Source of the DNA: Prosopocoilus inquinatus
Lineage: Eukaryota; Arthropoda; Insecta; Coleoptera; Lucanidae
Assembly: GCA_036172665.1 (NCBI GenBank)
Contig: CM069875.1
Coordinates: forward strand, 11,922,001-11,986,000
Direction of reading: 5' to 3'
DNA length: 64,000 nt
Below the pieces are notes generated by a model. The model ran no database searches and was not told the DNA's origin. It saw only the letters and a list, made by a program, of their open reading frames with translations. Position 1 is the first letter of the stretch. Every line of letters starts with the position of its first letter. A program made the translations under genes and the position numbers. Below, one piece after another: positions 1 through 10,652 of the stretch.

Positions 1-1351
1 GGATAGAATGTACCTTACGCTTTAAGGTTATGGAGTCCAAGAAGTTGTTCTCTCCTAGAATTTTCAGTAATTCGACGGAATGTTGATCGATGTACGGACA
101 CTTTACGCGCCAAAAATTAAATTGCGCGCGCAGAAATTGATAATAAATTGCGGCTGTAATTGTTGCTCTATCTCGTACAAATAGATATAATTCAAGCCAG
201 GTGCACTGCAGACGTAATTAATGTCGACGTTTTCCTTGGGAAAGTACGTTTTTTCGCAATTTCCCGTAAAACATAAGACCGCGTAACGCGAATGCGTCAC
301 ACGTAAGGCCGGTTGCCTAGCTCTGCGACATCACTTGTCGAATGACGCGCGCTGGTATCTTTCGCTGGAAAAATTGCCAGTATGCCGTGGTGTGTACACT
401 TCTGCTATAAAGTTTTCGGAGTACGAGACATGCCACTGGCAGTAAGAAATTTTATGCTTTGCAATTATGAACCTTATAGCTTTTACAACCGTACCTGCTA
501 CCCCGATAATAAAACCGGTCATCGCAAACACAGCGATTTAACACAGATGCGAACTTATTCAACCAACTTGAATAATCTGCTAGAAAGACTTTCATTGTAG
601 TTGGATGGATAAGAAATTTAACAAAATTTATTTTCTAAATATTATAACATGTGTAGTAAATAATGTGTGCATTATGAAATTTCTGAAACTTTGGCACTTG
701 AAATGAAATAAGTCAATAAAATAAAATCTGTTATTTTTCGTTAATTAAATTTAACTTTCTAGTTTCATTAAATACACATATGTTTTGCAACTAATTAATA
801 GCTTTGTTGAGCAGAACTTCTTAGCATTTATATTATTATAATAAGAAACAAATTTAAATAATCTAGCTCATTCTATATATTTTTTCAAATACTCAAAAAT
901 CATTCACATATTTTCACAAAATAGTTGTTATACGATTTAATCATTTTCTCTTAACTTCTAGATTAATGAAAACTTGCCAAACTTTGTGGATGAACTTTTC
1001 AACTTATTTTACTGATGTCAGATTTGAGAAGAAACTAAAAAGAAGAATATTATTTTTTCCTCTGTGGCGTAGAATGAAATATGTATATTATTTTTAACGC
1101 AAGTATTGCAATTTTTAAGTATTACACATATCATTCTATATTCTAGGAGTTTAATACTATATTTGTTAAGTTTCCTAAATTTGTATGATTCTGAATAATT
1201 TTAATGAGTTAATTATTCGATCAATAAGTATCATCAGTAAACTTGTTATTTAAATGAAATTAAGTTATTTTAAATTTATTTCACTGTAAATTCTTACAAT
1301 ATTATATGATACCGTATAAAAAAGAATAACATACACTGAAAAAAGTATTCA
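1..1351. other. unassigned DNA, no recognisable gene
   Basis: The first 600 bases are richer in GC and CpG than the rest. Both strands have open frames of 65-72 codons there, but none resembles a known protein and the frames overlap on opposite strands, so I do not call a gene. Bases 600-1351 are very AT-rich with no visible repeat or coding signal. Confidence 0.5.
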
Positions 1352-1690
1352 AGACTTTATTATTGAGAACAACGAAAAACTTATTACAAGTAAAAACAAA
1401 ACTAAAGGAAAAATTAACAAAACAATAATTCACGTATATATTTACAAAAAAAAAAACCGGCCCAATAATACTGTGACATATTTTTCAATAATAAATTAGT
1501 AGACTCTATTATTGAGAACAACGAAAAACTTATTACAAATAAAAACAAAACTAAAGTAAAAATTAACAAAACAATAATTCAAGTATATATTTACAACAAA
1601 AAAAACCTGCCCAATAGTACTGTGACATATTTCTCAATAATAAATTAGTAGACTTTATTATTGAGAACAATGAAAAACTTATTTACCTTT
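1352..1690. repeat. tandem repeat, 149-bp period, about 2.3 copies
   Basis: The phrase AGACTTTATTATTGAGAACA starts at 1352, recurs at 1501 with one change and again at 1650, so the period is exactly 149 bp. Copies differ by only a few substitutions and a short A-run length change, so the duplication is fairly young. No open frame spans the unit. It may be a small satellite fragment or a local duplication. Confidence 0.85.
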
Positions 1691-2052
1691 TATGTTTAGA
1701 GTTAATAAAATAAGTCACGGTATGTATAGATGCTTCATTTTAGGATCCGCAGAAAAACATAACAGCATAAAAGTCATAGGTTTTTATACGTGATATCTCT
1801 TTATCATAAAGAACAAAAGGGTATCATAAAACAGAGGTTAGGTAAAATGAAACATAATTTTTCTTGATGTCGAAAATATTTTACATGAATAGATTTCTTG
1901 ACATGTGAATAAGACGTGTATGATAAAATTGAATTGAAAATATCAATATATTAACATTTATAAAATAAAGATGATATGAAAAAATGTAAAATATAACAGA
2001 AATGCTTAAATAGCATAATAGAAACCGCTTAAATAGCGACATCCTGCGATCG

Positions 2053-2099
2053 CTTCTGCTGACGAAGCCCCAAATAGGACTGAAACAGCTGTACAGAGG
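2053..2099 (+). ncRNA. hammerhead ribozyme motif, solitary copy of the 312-bp family
   Basis: The core is CTGACGA at 2059-2065 and GAAAC at 2082-2086, followed by the cleavage triplet GTA (2091-2093). Helix I is six base pairs (2053-2058 with 2094-2099, one G-U). Helix II is AGCCC/GGACT with one C-A mismatch around loop CAAATA. Helix III is the two-pair AC/GT with loop AGCT. Only the ribozyme part of the 312-bp unit is left, directly preceded by an inverted scrap of the same unit (about 2023-2050). The core is complete, but the helix II mismatch makes activity uncertain. Confidence 0.6.
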
Positions 2100-2100
2100 A

Positions 2101-3270
2101 ACGGGACAAAATAACTAGAATCAAAATTGTGAGGTCTTCTATTTACTTAAAAATAAATAAAATCGAACATATGTCGTAATTGTTATTATTTTCTTAAAAT
2201 TATGTGAGCTTTCCGTATGGCAAAGCTTGTCGGTGAGCTAATAAATCACCCTGTATTTCATATTTACTAAAAATCTATTTATGTATTTCTCGTAATGAAA
2301 ATTTTAGAATCCACAGAAAAACATACACTAACTACAAACGAATAAAATTTTTGTGAAGTCAAACAAACCAGAAGTGTATAAAGGCAGAAATTTGGTATAA
2401 TTATATTTTTTCAGATTAATTAACATCGTCGATCCTTTATAGCAATTTAACATTTATATGTCTTTATAATATGATCTGAAATCCTGTTATTTAACAATAT
2501 AAAATATTCTAATTAAGAAAAAAACATTTTTTGTTCAATTTTTAAGTTAAAGCAAAAGAGAACAAACAAATTCGCCACCGCGTCCGCGTTCGCAACCACG
2601 TGTCGCCTCAATAAATACTCGGAACCAAATACTGGCAACGAAATTCAACAAACCATAAACATCTGCACCGGCCGGGGTTTAATAGGAACTAAGTAAACAA
2701 CCCGCCTATCGGGGTGCGGAGAAAGTGTCTCTGTTCCTTAAGGTTCGAAATATATTAGGCCCGTTTCAATAAGGTTCAAATTCGAACGATTTTATTGCTT
2801 TTCATTTCGAAACTTTTAAGCATTAGTGTACAATCACGGGATAAAAATTGCTACCTACCTGCTCAGGTACCTGCAAGTGATCGCCGTGACAGACGTTTGG
2901 GCGTCGCCAGCCAGCCTCAGTGGGATAGGGTGGGTTCGTACGGTGGTGTCGAAAAGTTTTAAGACGAAATGAAATACCCCTGGCCGTACGAATATCCGTG
3001 CTTTGCAATTATATACCTTAACAACTTTTAGCCGGCTGACCTGCTTTTATGGTACGGCCGCCGGCAAGCCTAATAAATAAATATTGGTTATGGTTTCCAG
3101 TAATAATAACAGGTATCGTTGGTCCTGTGACAATATACATACAATGGAATGATTATCTCTTTCGATAGTATGTGTTCTGCGTTCCTTTTCACGACGAAAT
3201 TAAACAAAACTTTCCGACACATTGTCGGATATTGTTCAATACTAAAAGATAATTAGTTCGCAGCTTCTTA
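2101..3270. other. non-coding stretch with a GC/CpG-rich block at about 2560-3060
   Basis: Bases 2101-2560 are AT-rich and featureless. From about 2560 to 3060 the sequence becomes GC- and CpG-rich, with words such as CCGGCCGGGG and GCCGCCGGC, unlike its neighbours. It has no long frame that resembles a protein. Lying 13 kb upstream of the host exon on the same strand, it could be a regulatory element or non-coding exon of that gene; this is inference only. Confidence 0.3.
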
Positions 3271-3484
3271 TACACAGAGAAAAATCAATAGTAAAAAGTA
3301 ACACAAATTGTAATCAGAATAAAGACAGAAACAAATTCTAACAAATATTAACACAACTGTAGTAAATATTAGCACAATTGCAGTAAATAGTCCGACAATT
3401 GTGCGAATATTTGCTACAATTTGTTTTCGTCTTCATACTAACTACAATTTGTGTTACTTTTTACTAATGATTTTTCTCTGTGTA
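3271..3484. repeat. TA-flanked palindromic MITE (foldback), 214 bp
   Basis: The left end TACACAGAGAAAAATCA is mirrored at the right end, where the reverse complement reads TACACAGAGAAAAATCA with the same bases following. The arms stay alike for roughly 80 bp and meet with almost no spacer. The ends include TA dinucleotides, as in Tc1/mariner-type MITEs. There is no coding capacity. Confidence 0.8.
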
Positions 3485-4434
3485 CCTACACACTAAATTG
3501 GGATAACACACGGAATTACCGGAAATTTTCCAAAATACCAACATTTTACAATTGTAATAGGATGTACAGGTATAAAATTATTCCTGCGCAAGATACTTAA
3601 ACAGGATTAAACATTAAAGACAATATCCTACTTAGTATTAATTTTCATTTTCTTATTAGATGCTTAAATTCCTCAATTTGTATTTAAATTCCCGGTTTCA
3701 TGAACAGAAATTTGCATCACTTTTAAGAATATTCTTTATCATACGTTTTCACGAAATAATTAATATAACAGTAAGATCCGATTTCATAATCGGATTTTAA
3801 TTTTAAAGTTAGTTTAACCTAAAAAAATACATTTGTTTCCCCATTCTTAAATTGACTTAACGCTTCCTTAAAGTCTGATTATGAAAACAGCCATAAGTCC
3901 AATTAAAAATTAATGTGTCATTAAAAATACTTTGTTACTCATTCTAATAAATAACTAATAAAATAATTTCGGTTTATTTAACTCGTATTGTTTGACTCTG
4001 TATAATATTTTGATCTAAATTAGCGTTGGAGATTTTTAATTGCAACACATGAAACATAAAAAGTATTTTCCTTTTCTGATTACTTCGTTTATTTATTATT
4101 CAACAACAATAACACGTTCAAACTTAAATTTAAATTTAAATACATTCCGAACTTATGGCAGTTTAAAACATTTTGATTTAAGATCTTTCAATTTTGTTAA
4201 CAATTTAAATATGAAAATCTAAATTGAATCATAAAAAAAAGAATATAACAAAACCCGGGTAGGTATTATTTTTATTAACATTATACTAAAAACAATTAAC
4301 AAACTAAACATGACATCACAGAATATAACTATATACCTGAATTAATTTTATTAATAATTACTGTCATAATACATTACAAATTACGCAGTTCTCATTACCT
4401 GGAATTTCCTTATTCAATGCTTAACAGATTACTT
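3485..4434. other. AT-rich DNA, nothing recognised
   Basis: AT-rich sequence with short simple runs (for example repeated AATTTAAATTTAAAT around 4118-4140). A 60-codon open frame at 4040-4222 is of low complexity and is rejected as a gene. Confidence 0.5.
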
Positions 4435-5480
4435 GCTCCTGGAGTGTCCAAGCCCCGGGGAAAACAGGTCGGCGCAAAGCGCCGAAAAAGGTGTCCTCGA
4501 AAATGAGGCAGTAACAGCCGGAACAGTATGGACCCACAAATAGATGCGTGAATCACTAAATGAAGATGTAAAGCTATACGTCAATCAATACGTGAATCGA
4601 TACGTGAATCAACGCGTGAAGCCTGTAAGGAAGAAAAGTACACGATAGAAGCGTTCGAAGCGAATCATAACATCGAAGAATGAACTCACCTGTTCTCAAA
4701 GCTACTTGGGGGAACAGGCGTAGGAAATGCGAAGGCATTAATAAACCTCGAAACAGCGTATTAATCCAGCAGAATAGCTGCAGTTGAATTTCCATCTTCG
4801 CATGCATTCACCCCCACATTCACCTGTGGATATGAAACCCACCCCTCCCGATGGATATTAGCATACCTTGCCTCTCGAGCATACGTTCTCAAGATCAGTT
4901 GATGTCATCGACTGCCAAGCACCATTCCGTTCCGGTCCAATGACATCATCATGTCAGACCTGGATAACTCACTGCTATCACCTGAACAGGAATGCAACCA
5001 ACCGAATTTCCACTTACAATGAATGCAGCATGCAGCTAATTGCTTTGCCGGCACCGTGCTCTTCATCGGTGCTGCTTGTACACCGCGGCAAGAGCCCCGA
5101 TACCGTATGCTGGTGTACGGTACCATTTTCTGGCCAACGCTCCGGATCGCGTCCCGGACAATATTCTGCTACTAGAATATCTCCGCATAACTCATGACTC
5201 ATGATCGTCAAACCGCATTGCCAATCGTGAGAATACACCACCCTAATATTTCTGCCAGAACATACGATCTCAGGTCATATTCTGTACACACCCTCTACTT
5301 CATTCCCAGCCCCACACCGCGGCCACCACATACAACACATCTCTAATAAACCATCGCCTCCTCCCGGCTAATATTTCGTGGACAGCCCTTATCAAACATT
5401 CACTACACATTTTAATCACCTTCGCGAGACCGACTTACCTAACGTGTACCTTTCGCGCTAACCCTTGGGAGACTGTCCTT
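4435..5480. other. GC-richer block of unknown nature
   Basis: This kilobase is much richer in GC than its surroundings and has several overlapping open frames of 73-109 codons on both strands. Overlapping frames like this follow from composition and none matches a family I know. On the minus strand the frame starting at 4807 (first residues MHAKMEIQLQLF) runs into a good splice donor, ACAG followed by GTGAGT, near 4690, so a minus-strand exon is possible. A transposon leader or a regulatory block is equally possible. Confidence 0.3.
4577..4624. repeat. 12-bp tandem repeat, 4 units
   Basis: Four consecutive 12-mers of the form TACGTGAATCAA run from 4577 to 4624 with one to four changes each. 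It is the only simple repeat within the GC-richer block. Confidence 0.6.
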
Positions 5481-5882
5481 TTTCTTCCGTTTCTTTGATT
5501 GACTGATTATTTCTTTTAGAAACTCAAGTTGCCAATAGTGGAGTCATCTTATTTTTAAACAAACAAAACCAACATAATGATAGGTCCGGTTTCACAGATT
5601 ATCAACGTATTCCGCTGACACTGCAAACCGAGCTTTTCGTCAACACAGTAGAGATGTGGGAATTTCGTTCAAATCATATAATATTAATTGCAGTTTGCAG
5701 TTCTTTTACATATATGCAACATTTACAAAAATTGTCATACGTATTCTTTTTTCCTTCCGAATTTGGCACTTACAATCACCTACAAATTGTTATTTATAAA
5801 ATTATAGCAAAAACTGCAATCAATGTCCTTAGCAGAAATTTTTAAGTCCAGTTTTTCTCGACAGAACTTGTTGACAATTTAA

Positions 5883-6130
5883 TCAGTGTTTCTTTCTTTC
5901 CGATATGCCAAAAATCCGAACACTGTTAAGTAGAGAACGTTGTTCTAAAGCACCTGGGGCCTCATTTGCTTTTCGTCGAACTTGTTGGAGTCGATCCTTT
6001 TCGGCATTTTCCATGATTTCTTCAGAAAACAAATCATTGAAACTTTCTTGCAATTTTATTATAAGTTATTCGGCCTTTTCGGCACATTCCTTGATTCCTT
6101 TAGCAAACAAACGATTAAAACTATCTTAAG
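5883..6130 (-). pseudogene. degraded LINE ORF1-like coding fragment
   Basis: Read on the minus strand, 6065-5883 is open for 60 codons and contains many acidic and basic residues in a helical, coiled-coil-like pattern. It ends with LEQRSLLNSVRIFGISE, resembling the junction between coiled coil and RNA-binding domain in ORF1 proteins of L1-like and other LINEs. Upstream, beyond a stop codon at 6066-6068, a related helical phrase (SFNRLFAKGIKECAEKAE) partly repeats SFNDLFSEEIMENAEKD, suggesting an internal duplication. There is no start codon and frames are interrupted, so this is a relic. The family assignment rests on one short motif and is tentative. Confidence 0.35.
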
Positions 6131-6480
6131 AGTATCCAAAAAAAATGACGAATTGAGGACTCTCTTCCACTATTCTTTTAATTAAGATTTATTTTTTCTC
6201 TTATCTTCAGATGCAGATTTGGTTTTGACAACCCGCTTTTTTTTCAAAAATACAGTCTGTTTGATTTTAGCTGTCACCGCAGATATCTCGACTATTATTA
6301 AAGGTACTACAAAATGTTATAGAGGGAAAGTTGTTCTATATTTAATTTTCTATTACTTACCTTAGTCGGAAAAACAATTGAGCATCAAATGTCTTAGATG
6401 TAGCGAATACATTCAAAATTTTAAATAAAATGTATCCAATTTGATTGCGTTTGCTAGAACTAAACAATAATAAAAGTAGA

Positions 6481-7110
6481 CAAATTCAAATTGGGTTTAA
6501 ATGAATTAAAATTGGGTTTAAACAAATTCAAATTGGAAAAAATGGTAGGTAATAAAAACAAAAGGAAATGTAACTACCTAACTAATAATTATATGTCTAA
6601 ATAAAAATTTTACATTAACCATATTTAACGCATCAGGTATGAATTTTTAGATGTTTGCAGCAAATCTTATATGTACAGTTAGGTACGGTAATTTTATTAG
6701 TAATATTTTGTCGCACTATATTTTCTAATTCTTGTAAACGATATTCCATCTGCGTAATGATTGGCTTCACCTACTAAAATTTGTGGCGTTTGGATTGTCA
6801 AACCTCTTTAACGCCAGCGTTTAGACAAGACCACGTGAATCAATTGGATTCAATATTGGGCTAAACGGGAAAAATCTCAGCAAATGATTACTGGCAAATT
6901 TGCCTTCTCTCAGAACATCCTCAATTGAAATGTGGCACGGAGCAATTTGAATTTGTTTATTCCCAATTTGAAATTGTTTATTTCCAATTTGAATTTGTTT
7001 AGTCTCAGTTTGAAATTGTTTAGACCAAATTCGAAATTGCTTAGTTTCAATTTGAAATTGTTTAATGCCAATTTCAAACTGTTTAGTCCCAATTTTAAAT
7101 TAAAAAAGTG
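6481..7110. repeat. foldback-like repeat with arms of 21-bp minisatellite
   Basis: Bases 6943-7110 are eight consecutive units of exactly 21 bp with consensus CAATTTGAAATTGTTTAGTCC. Bases 6481-6536 are 2.7 units of the same 21-mer in the opposite orientation. The two arms enclose about 400 bp of AT-rich sequence. Terminal inverted repeats made of short tandem repeats are known from FB/Galileo-type foldback transposons; that this is one is inference. Because 21 is divisible by 3, both strands of the array stay open for about 80 codons with seven-residue periodicity; I do not regard these as genes. Confidence 0.7.
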
Positions 7111-7417
7111 TAGTTTTTGTTCAAAGGGACCTCCGCTCTTTGAAATTATATGCAATTTCGTTCTACTTAATTAATTTATTGTTACTTTGTTTATGTTGTT
7201 ATGTTGTATTAATAATAATATGTTCGAAATGGTTTTCTGTTCCATAGAGGTTATGCAATGTTACTGTAAAATTTAAATGCCGAATTTTAATAAACATCTA
7301 ATCTGTTAAACACCAAATAATACCATTTTTTAAGTTTGTTCTTGTCCGATGAAAATTGTAAGTACAAAGTTTTTTTAATCTCAAACCGGGCAGAAAAATG
7401 GAAAAATGAAGGGAACA

Positions 7418-7459
7418 CACTCAACGTTTCGCTATAGATTTACAGCTTCGTCAGGAGTG
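7418..7459 (-). ncRNA. minimal hammerhead ribozyme motif
   Basis: On the minus strand: helix I CACTC (7459-7455) pairs perfectly with GAGTG (7422-7418). The core is CTGACGA (7454-7448). Helix II is GCTGTA/TATAGC with loop AATC, six pairs with one G-U. GAAAC (7430-7426) and the triplet GTT (7425-7423) follow. One unpaired A lies between the core and helix II. Helix III is minimal (AC/GT), as in the hammerheads reported in Penelope-like elements. A decayed relative lies at 37,756-37,796, and flanking similarity extends to both sides of that copy. Confidence 0.6.
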
Positions 7460-7544
7460 AAAAAAAGTAATAAACAAGTTGTCAAGAGAAACAAGTCGTC
7501 AAGAGAAACGAAAAGGTAACATGATTTTAAACTTAAATACGAGT

Positions 7545-7745
7545 TGTCCGGAATAAAGAGAAAAACTTAATTACTTCTACTAATCAACTACTTTGTACTC
7601 AATTACTTTTATACTTAAGCACTGTGAGTAAATTTCTAATCGATTACATTGTACTCATAATTTTTGAGTATTTTCGTAATCAATTACTTTTGTACTTAAC
7701 CACTGTGAGTAAATTTGTAATCGAGTACTCATAATTACTGATGTA
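7545..7745. repeat. probable left subterminal region of a decayed hAT element
   Basis: The words ACTCATAATT, GTAATCAATTAC and GTACTTAA are repeated here, matching in type the subterminal repeats just inside the clear hAT terminus at 10,256. I infer that these are the two ends of one element split by later insertions. No matching 8-bp target duplication was found. Confidence 0.4.
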
Positions 7746-8975
7746 TACTGCTGTTTAAAATTGTTTCTAGCTCCTCAGAAATGGATTACTAATTCACTCA
7801 GTGTACTAATTTATCATTTATTTAAAAATTACAGTTTAATGAATATTTTATAGTTTAACATGAATCAAGGTCTACTATAAATCGCATAAATGTAACACAT
7901 AGATTAATTCGCTTACAGCTCGGCCATTTTTGAAACCAACATATTATATATTTTTGAAAATTTTGTAAAATGAAGGTTAGGTTCGTATCTTGACTATTAT
8001 GAACCTCTCATGTAATTTAATCAAGAAACCATGATCTATGTTAAAAGTCTAATAGAAAGTGTAATTATCATTTTTTAATAGTTTTAAAAATAAAAAAGTT
8101 GTTTGCATTTGAAAATTTGGTGAATTTTTCGTTTCTCGACTGCACCACGAAAACAGTAAGAAACAGCATATTTTTTATTTCACCATTGAAATTGGCGTAA
8201 AGAGTTGACCCAATATTGCGTGTTTAGCTTTTTATATTTCCATTATTAACGGAGTTACCTATAGAATCCATCGAAAATGGGATAGCCTGTACAAGCAATG
8301 ACAGATGAAGTATTTGAGAAATACGAACGAATATCCTGTTTTCCTATTCATATTATTTTGGCAGACACTTTAATCCCACCAGTATTTCTTAAGGGACATT
8401 TACATTACATACATGTTTGTATTATACATGTATCCTACATGTCGTTTGAAAAGTTTGGAACAAATCTGAAGTTTGTCTCCTACAAGTATTAGACTTTTCA
8501 TATATTTGACATGTTTCCGACAAGTTTTATGTATTCAAAATGTATGAAAAACTCAGCGATTACAGACCATACAAAGGAACTTGCACATGTGCAGAATAAT
8601 TAGCTGTTATTAATTATTAAGCAAGCAGATATTTTGTGATCATGGAGTGGTCCAAGAGGAGCACAGTAATAAATATGCGTCCGCGGCCAAAAACAACAAT
8701 TGATCCTCACCATCCACATGCGACATTTTTATTATTATTAAATACCAGATATTTAGGGAACAAGTCACACAGTGTAAATGATGTCCTATTCTACTATTTG
8801 TCGAAGACTTGTGCTAAATATTCATCGGGATTTGTATGCGACAAGACGACAGTTTTGTACAGATTTGTTTTTGAATTTGTTGAAGACGTATGTAACGTAA
8901 ACGCCCCTTTAATGTAGTGTGTTTAAGGAGTGGGTCCCAATAAATTGTATTTCTTTTGTTTTTGAAATAGGAAGC
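7746..8975. repeat. dispersed repeat, copy I (pairs with 14,477-15,320)
   Basis: From the phrase GTTTAAAATTGTTTCTAGCT onward this segment matches 14,477-15,320 in order, with many substitutions and small indels. This copy carries an extra 517 bp (8392-8908), described separately. Part of the repeat is the right portion of the degenerate Tc1-like element at 13,250-15,074, but similarity continues past that element's right end, so the larger repeat is not fully delimited. Confidence 0.7.
8392..8908. mobile_element. PIF/Harbinger-type MITE, 517 bp, TTA target duplication
   Basis: The left end AGGGACATTTACATTACAT and the reverse complement of the right end, AGGGGCGTTTACGTTACAT, form terminal inverted repeats of about 22 bp. 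TTA flanks both sides (8389-8391 and 8909-8911). The related repeat at 15,233-15,235 has a single TTA at the equivalent place and lacks the insert, a paralogous empty site. A 3-bp TTA duplication is typical of PIF/Harbinger. A 93-codon open frame (8636-8917) runs through the right end and shows no known domain. Confidence 0.8.
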
Positions 8976-10094
8976 TGTAATTTCTTATCTAGATTTATTT
9001 TTAATAAATATAATAAATTTTTATTATAAAAAATTTTGTTGCAAGTCGTTTTTGATGCGGTGAATCCCTCGATCATCCTTAAGCTTTTAATTCTAATTTA
9101 AAGGTTAAATCAAAAATTCGCTGTTTCATTTTAAATGCAAATAACTGTTTTATTTTTAAAGATATAAAAAAATGAAAGCTTTTTTGTTTGATTTTTGTGT
9201 GATTTTTAACATACATTATGGTTCCTTAATTAACAATTAAGTCACATGAAAACTTCATAATAGCCGAACTACGAACTCAATTTTTTATATGTGTGTCTCA
9301 AAAATCTTATAATCTAGACGCCCTAGAGTTCATAAGAGATAATTCGAATTGTAATATTTGACTATTTGAAAACTGAACGTCTAATATTCAAACTATGCAA
9401 AAAATTAAAAATCTTGGGCTTTATTGGATCCACCATAACAATTATTGGTTAATATTCATCTTACTTTTTACTGGTCAGAGGCGTCTGAATTATAAGACTT
9501 GCGAGACATGTTAGTTTATATTGTTTGAAATTGTTTATGTAATTTATAACGAGTGTTCGATTGAAAAGTTTGATTTTTTATGAAAGAAAGTCGGGAAAAT
9601 AAGCAACTGCGCTAACAGGCTTGCCTAAATCAAACATAAAAAATACGGTTTTTAAATAAGTTTACAATTTCCGAAATCTTTCTTTATTTAAAGAATTGTG
9701 TAAATCTTCATAGTTTTAAACATTAGCATTAACATGTAGATGTTCATTTGAGAACTAGCGGATGCAGTGTAAATTTTTATCGTATTTTGCCTTCGGGACA
9801 TAAAATTCAATAATATTTGAGAAAGCTGGGTTTTCCTGTGGACTATTACAAATTTTTAAGTGAATGAAGAAATCATAATTTAGTTAAAAGTTGAATAAAA
9901 AGTGTCCTTATCATGTTTAGATATCGGAAATATCTATAGAATGCCCTCGAAGATGAGACACTTTGTACAGTACAGTTTGGACGAATTTGCAAATGTTCAA
10001 ACACTGCGAATTGCGAGACACAGCGGACTAGCATTGTTCCGCTAAGTAATGTCAAAATGACAGGAGACGAAAAATTGAAACAGCATGCCATTAC
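8976..10094. other. unassigned AT-rich DNA with a small ribozyme-repeat fragment
   Basis: At about 9028-9080 a short stretch matches the part of the 312-bp hammerhead repeat that lies beside helix I (AATTTTGTTGCAAGTCGTTT), without the ribozyme itself. The rest has no recognised gene. The 72-codon minus-strand frame at 9873-10,091 has no family resemblance. Confidence 0.4.
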
Positions 10095-10256
10095 TTTTTA
10101 CCTGTTCTCATACTCATTTTATATGATTACTGATTACATGTACTCATTCTCACTTTGTATGATTACTGATTACAAGTACTTTACTCATATTAAGAGTATG
10201 ATTACACAGACTTGGAATCAGTACTCATACTCATGAATACAATTTGCCCAACTCTG
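10095..10256. mobile_element. right terminus of a hAT element
   Basis: Reading inward from 10,256 on the minus strand, the end is CAGAGTTGGGCAAATTG, a classic hAT terminal inverted repeat, followed by clustered GAGTACTGATT/GTAATCATAC subterminal repeats. The other end is probably the degenerate region near 7545. The element has lost most of its interior or been split by insertions. Confidence 0.6.
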
Positions 10257-10267
10257 GTATACATAAT

Positions 10268-10625
10268 ATCTGTTTTTTATTTATTTACCATCAAGTAGGT
10301 TGTGATTTTATTAGATTGGCTATTGCAGTAAAGTTAGATAAATTAATTTTATGTCATTATAACATACGCCAAAATGTGACACTTCAAATCAGATAGATCA
10401 ATCGGTGTCTTCAACTCTCAATTTCCCAATGAAAAATATCAAGTAACTTCAGACGAAAAGACACCTTGTGACGAAAAGAAAATATTGCAATGTTGCTTTA
10501 TTCGCAATAACCTTAAACTCTCAATGAAAATGACTTTCATTGTCAAAGTTTAGTTACTTGCATAAGTACCACTTTTTCACTAAACTTTCACGGCATATTT
10601 CGATGGTAAATACATAAAAAAGATA
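10268..10625. repeat. MITE-like repeat, copy A, 358 bp
   Basis: The left end ATCTGTTTTTTATTTATTTA and the right end are inverted copies (right end read inward: TATCTTTTTTATGTATTTAC), so there is a terminal inverted repeat of about 25 bp including ACCATC. A second copy at 24,514-25,812 matches along its whole length but is interrupted by about 950 bp. Confidence 0.75.
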
Positions 10626-10652
10626 AAAATATAGGCAATTTCAAACAAACTA

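Noticed and set aside
4868..5241. Overlapping open frames of 109, 75 and 73 codons
   Set aside because: They lie on both strands of a GC-rich block, overlap each other and show no domain; composition explains them.
6910..7174. Open frames of 80 and 81 codons on opposite strands
   Set aside because: Both are by-products of a 21-bp tandem repeat whose length is divisible by three.
8636..8917. 93-codon frame as a gene
   Set aside because: It begins inside a Harbinger-type MITE and runs past its right terminus into the host repeat, with no domain.
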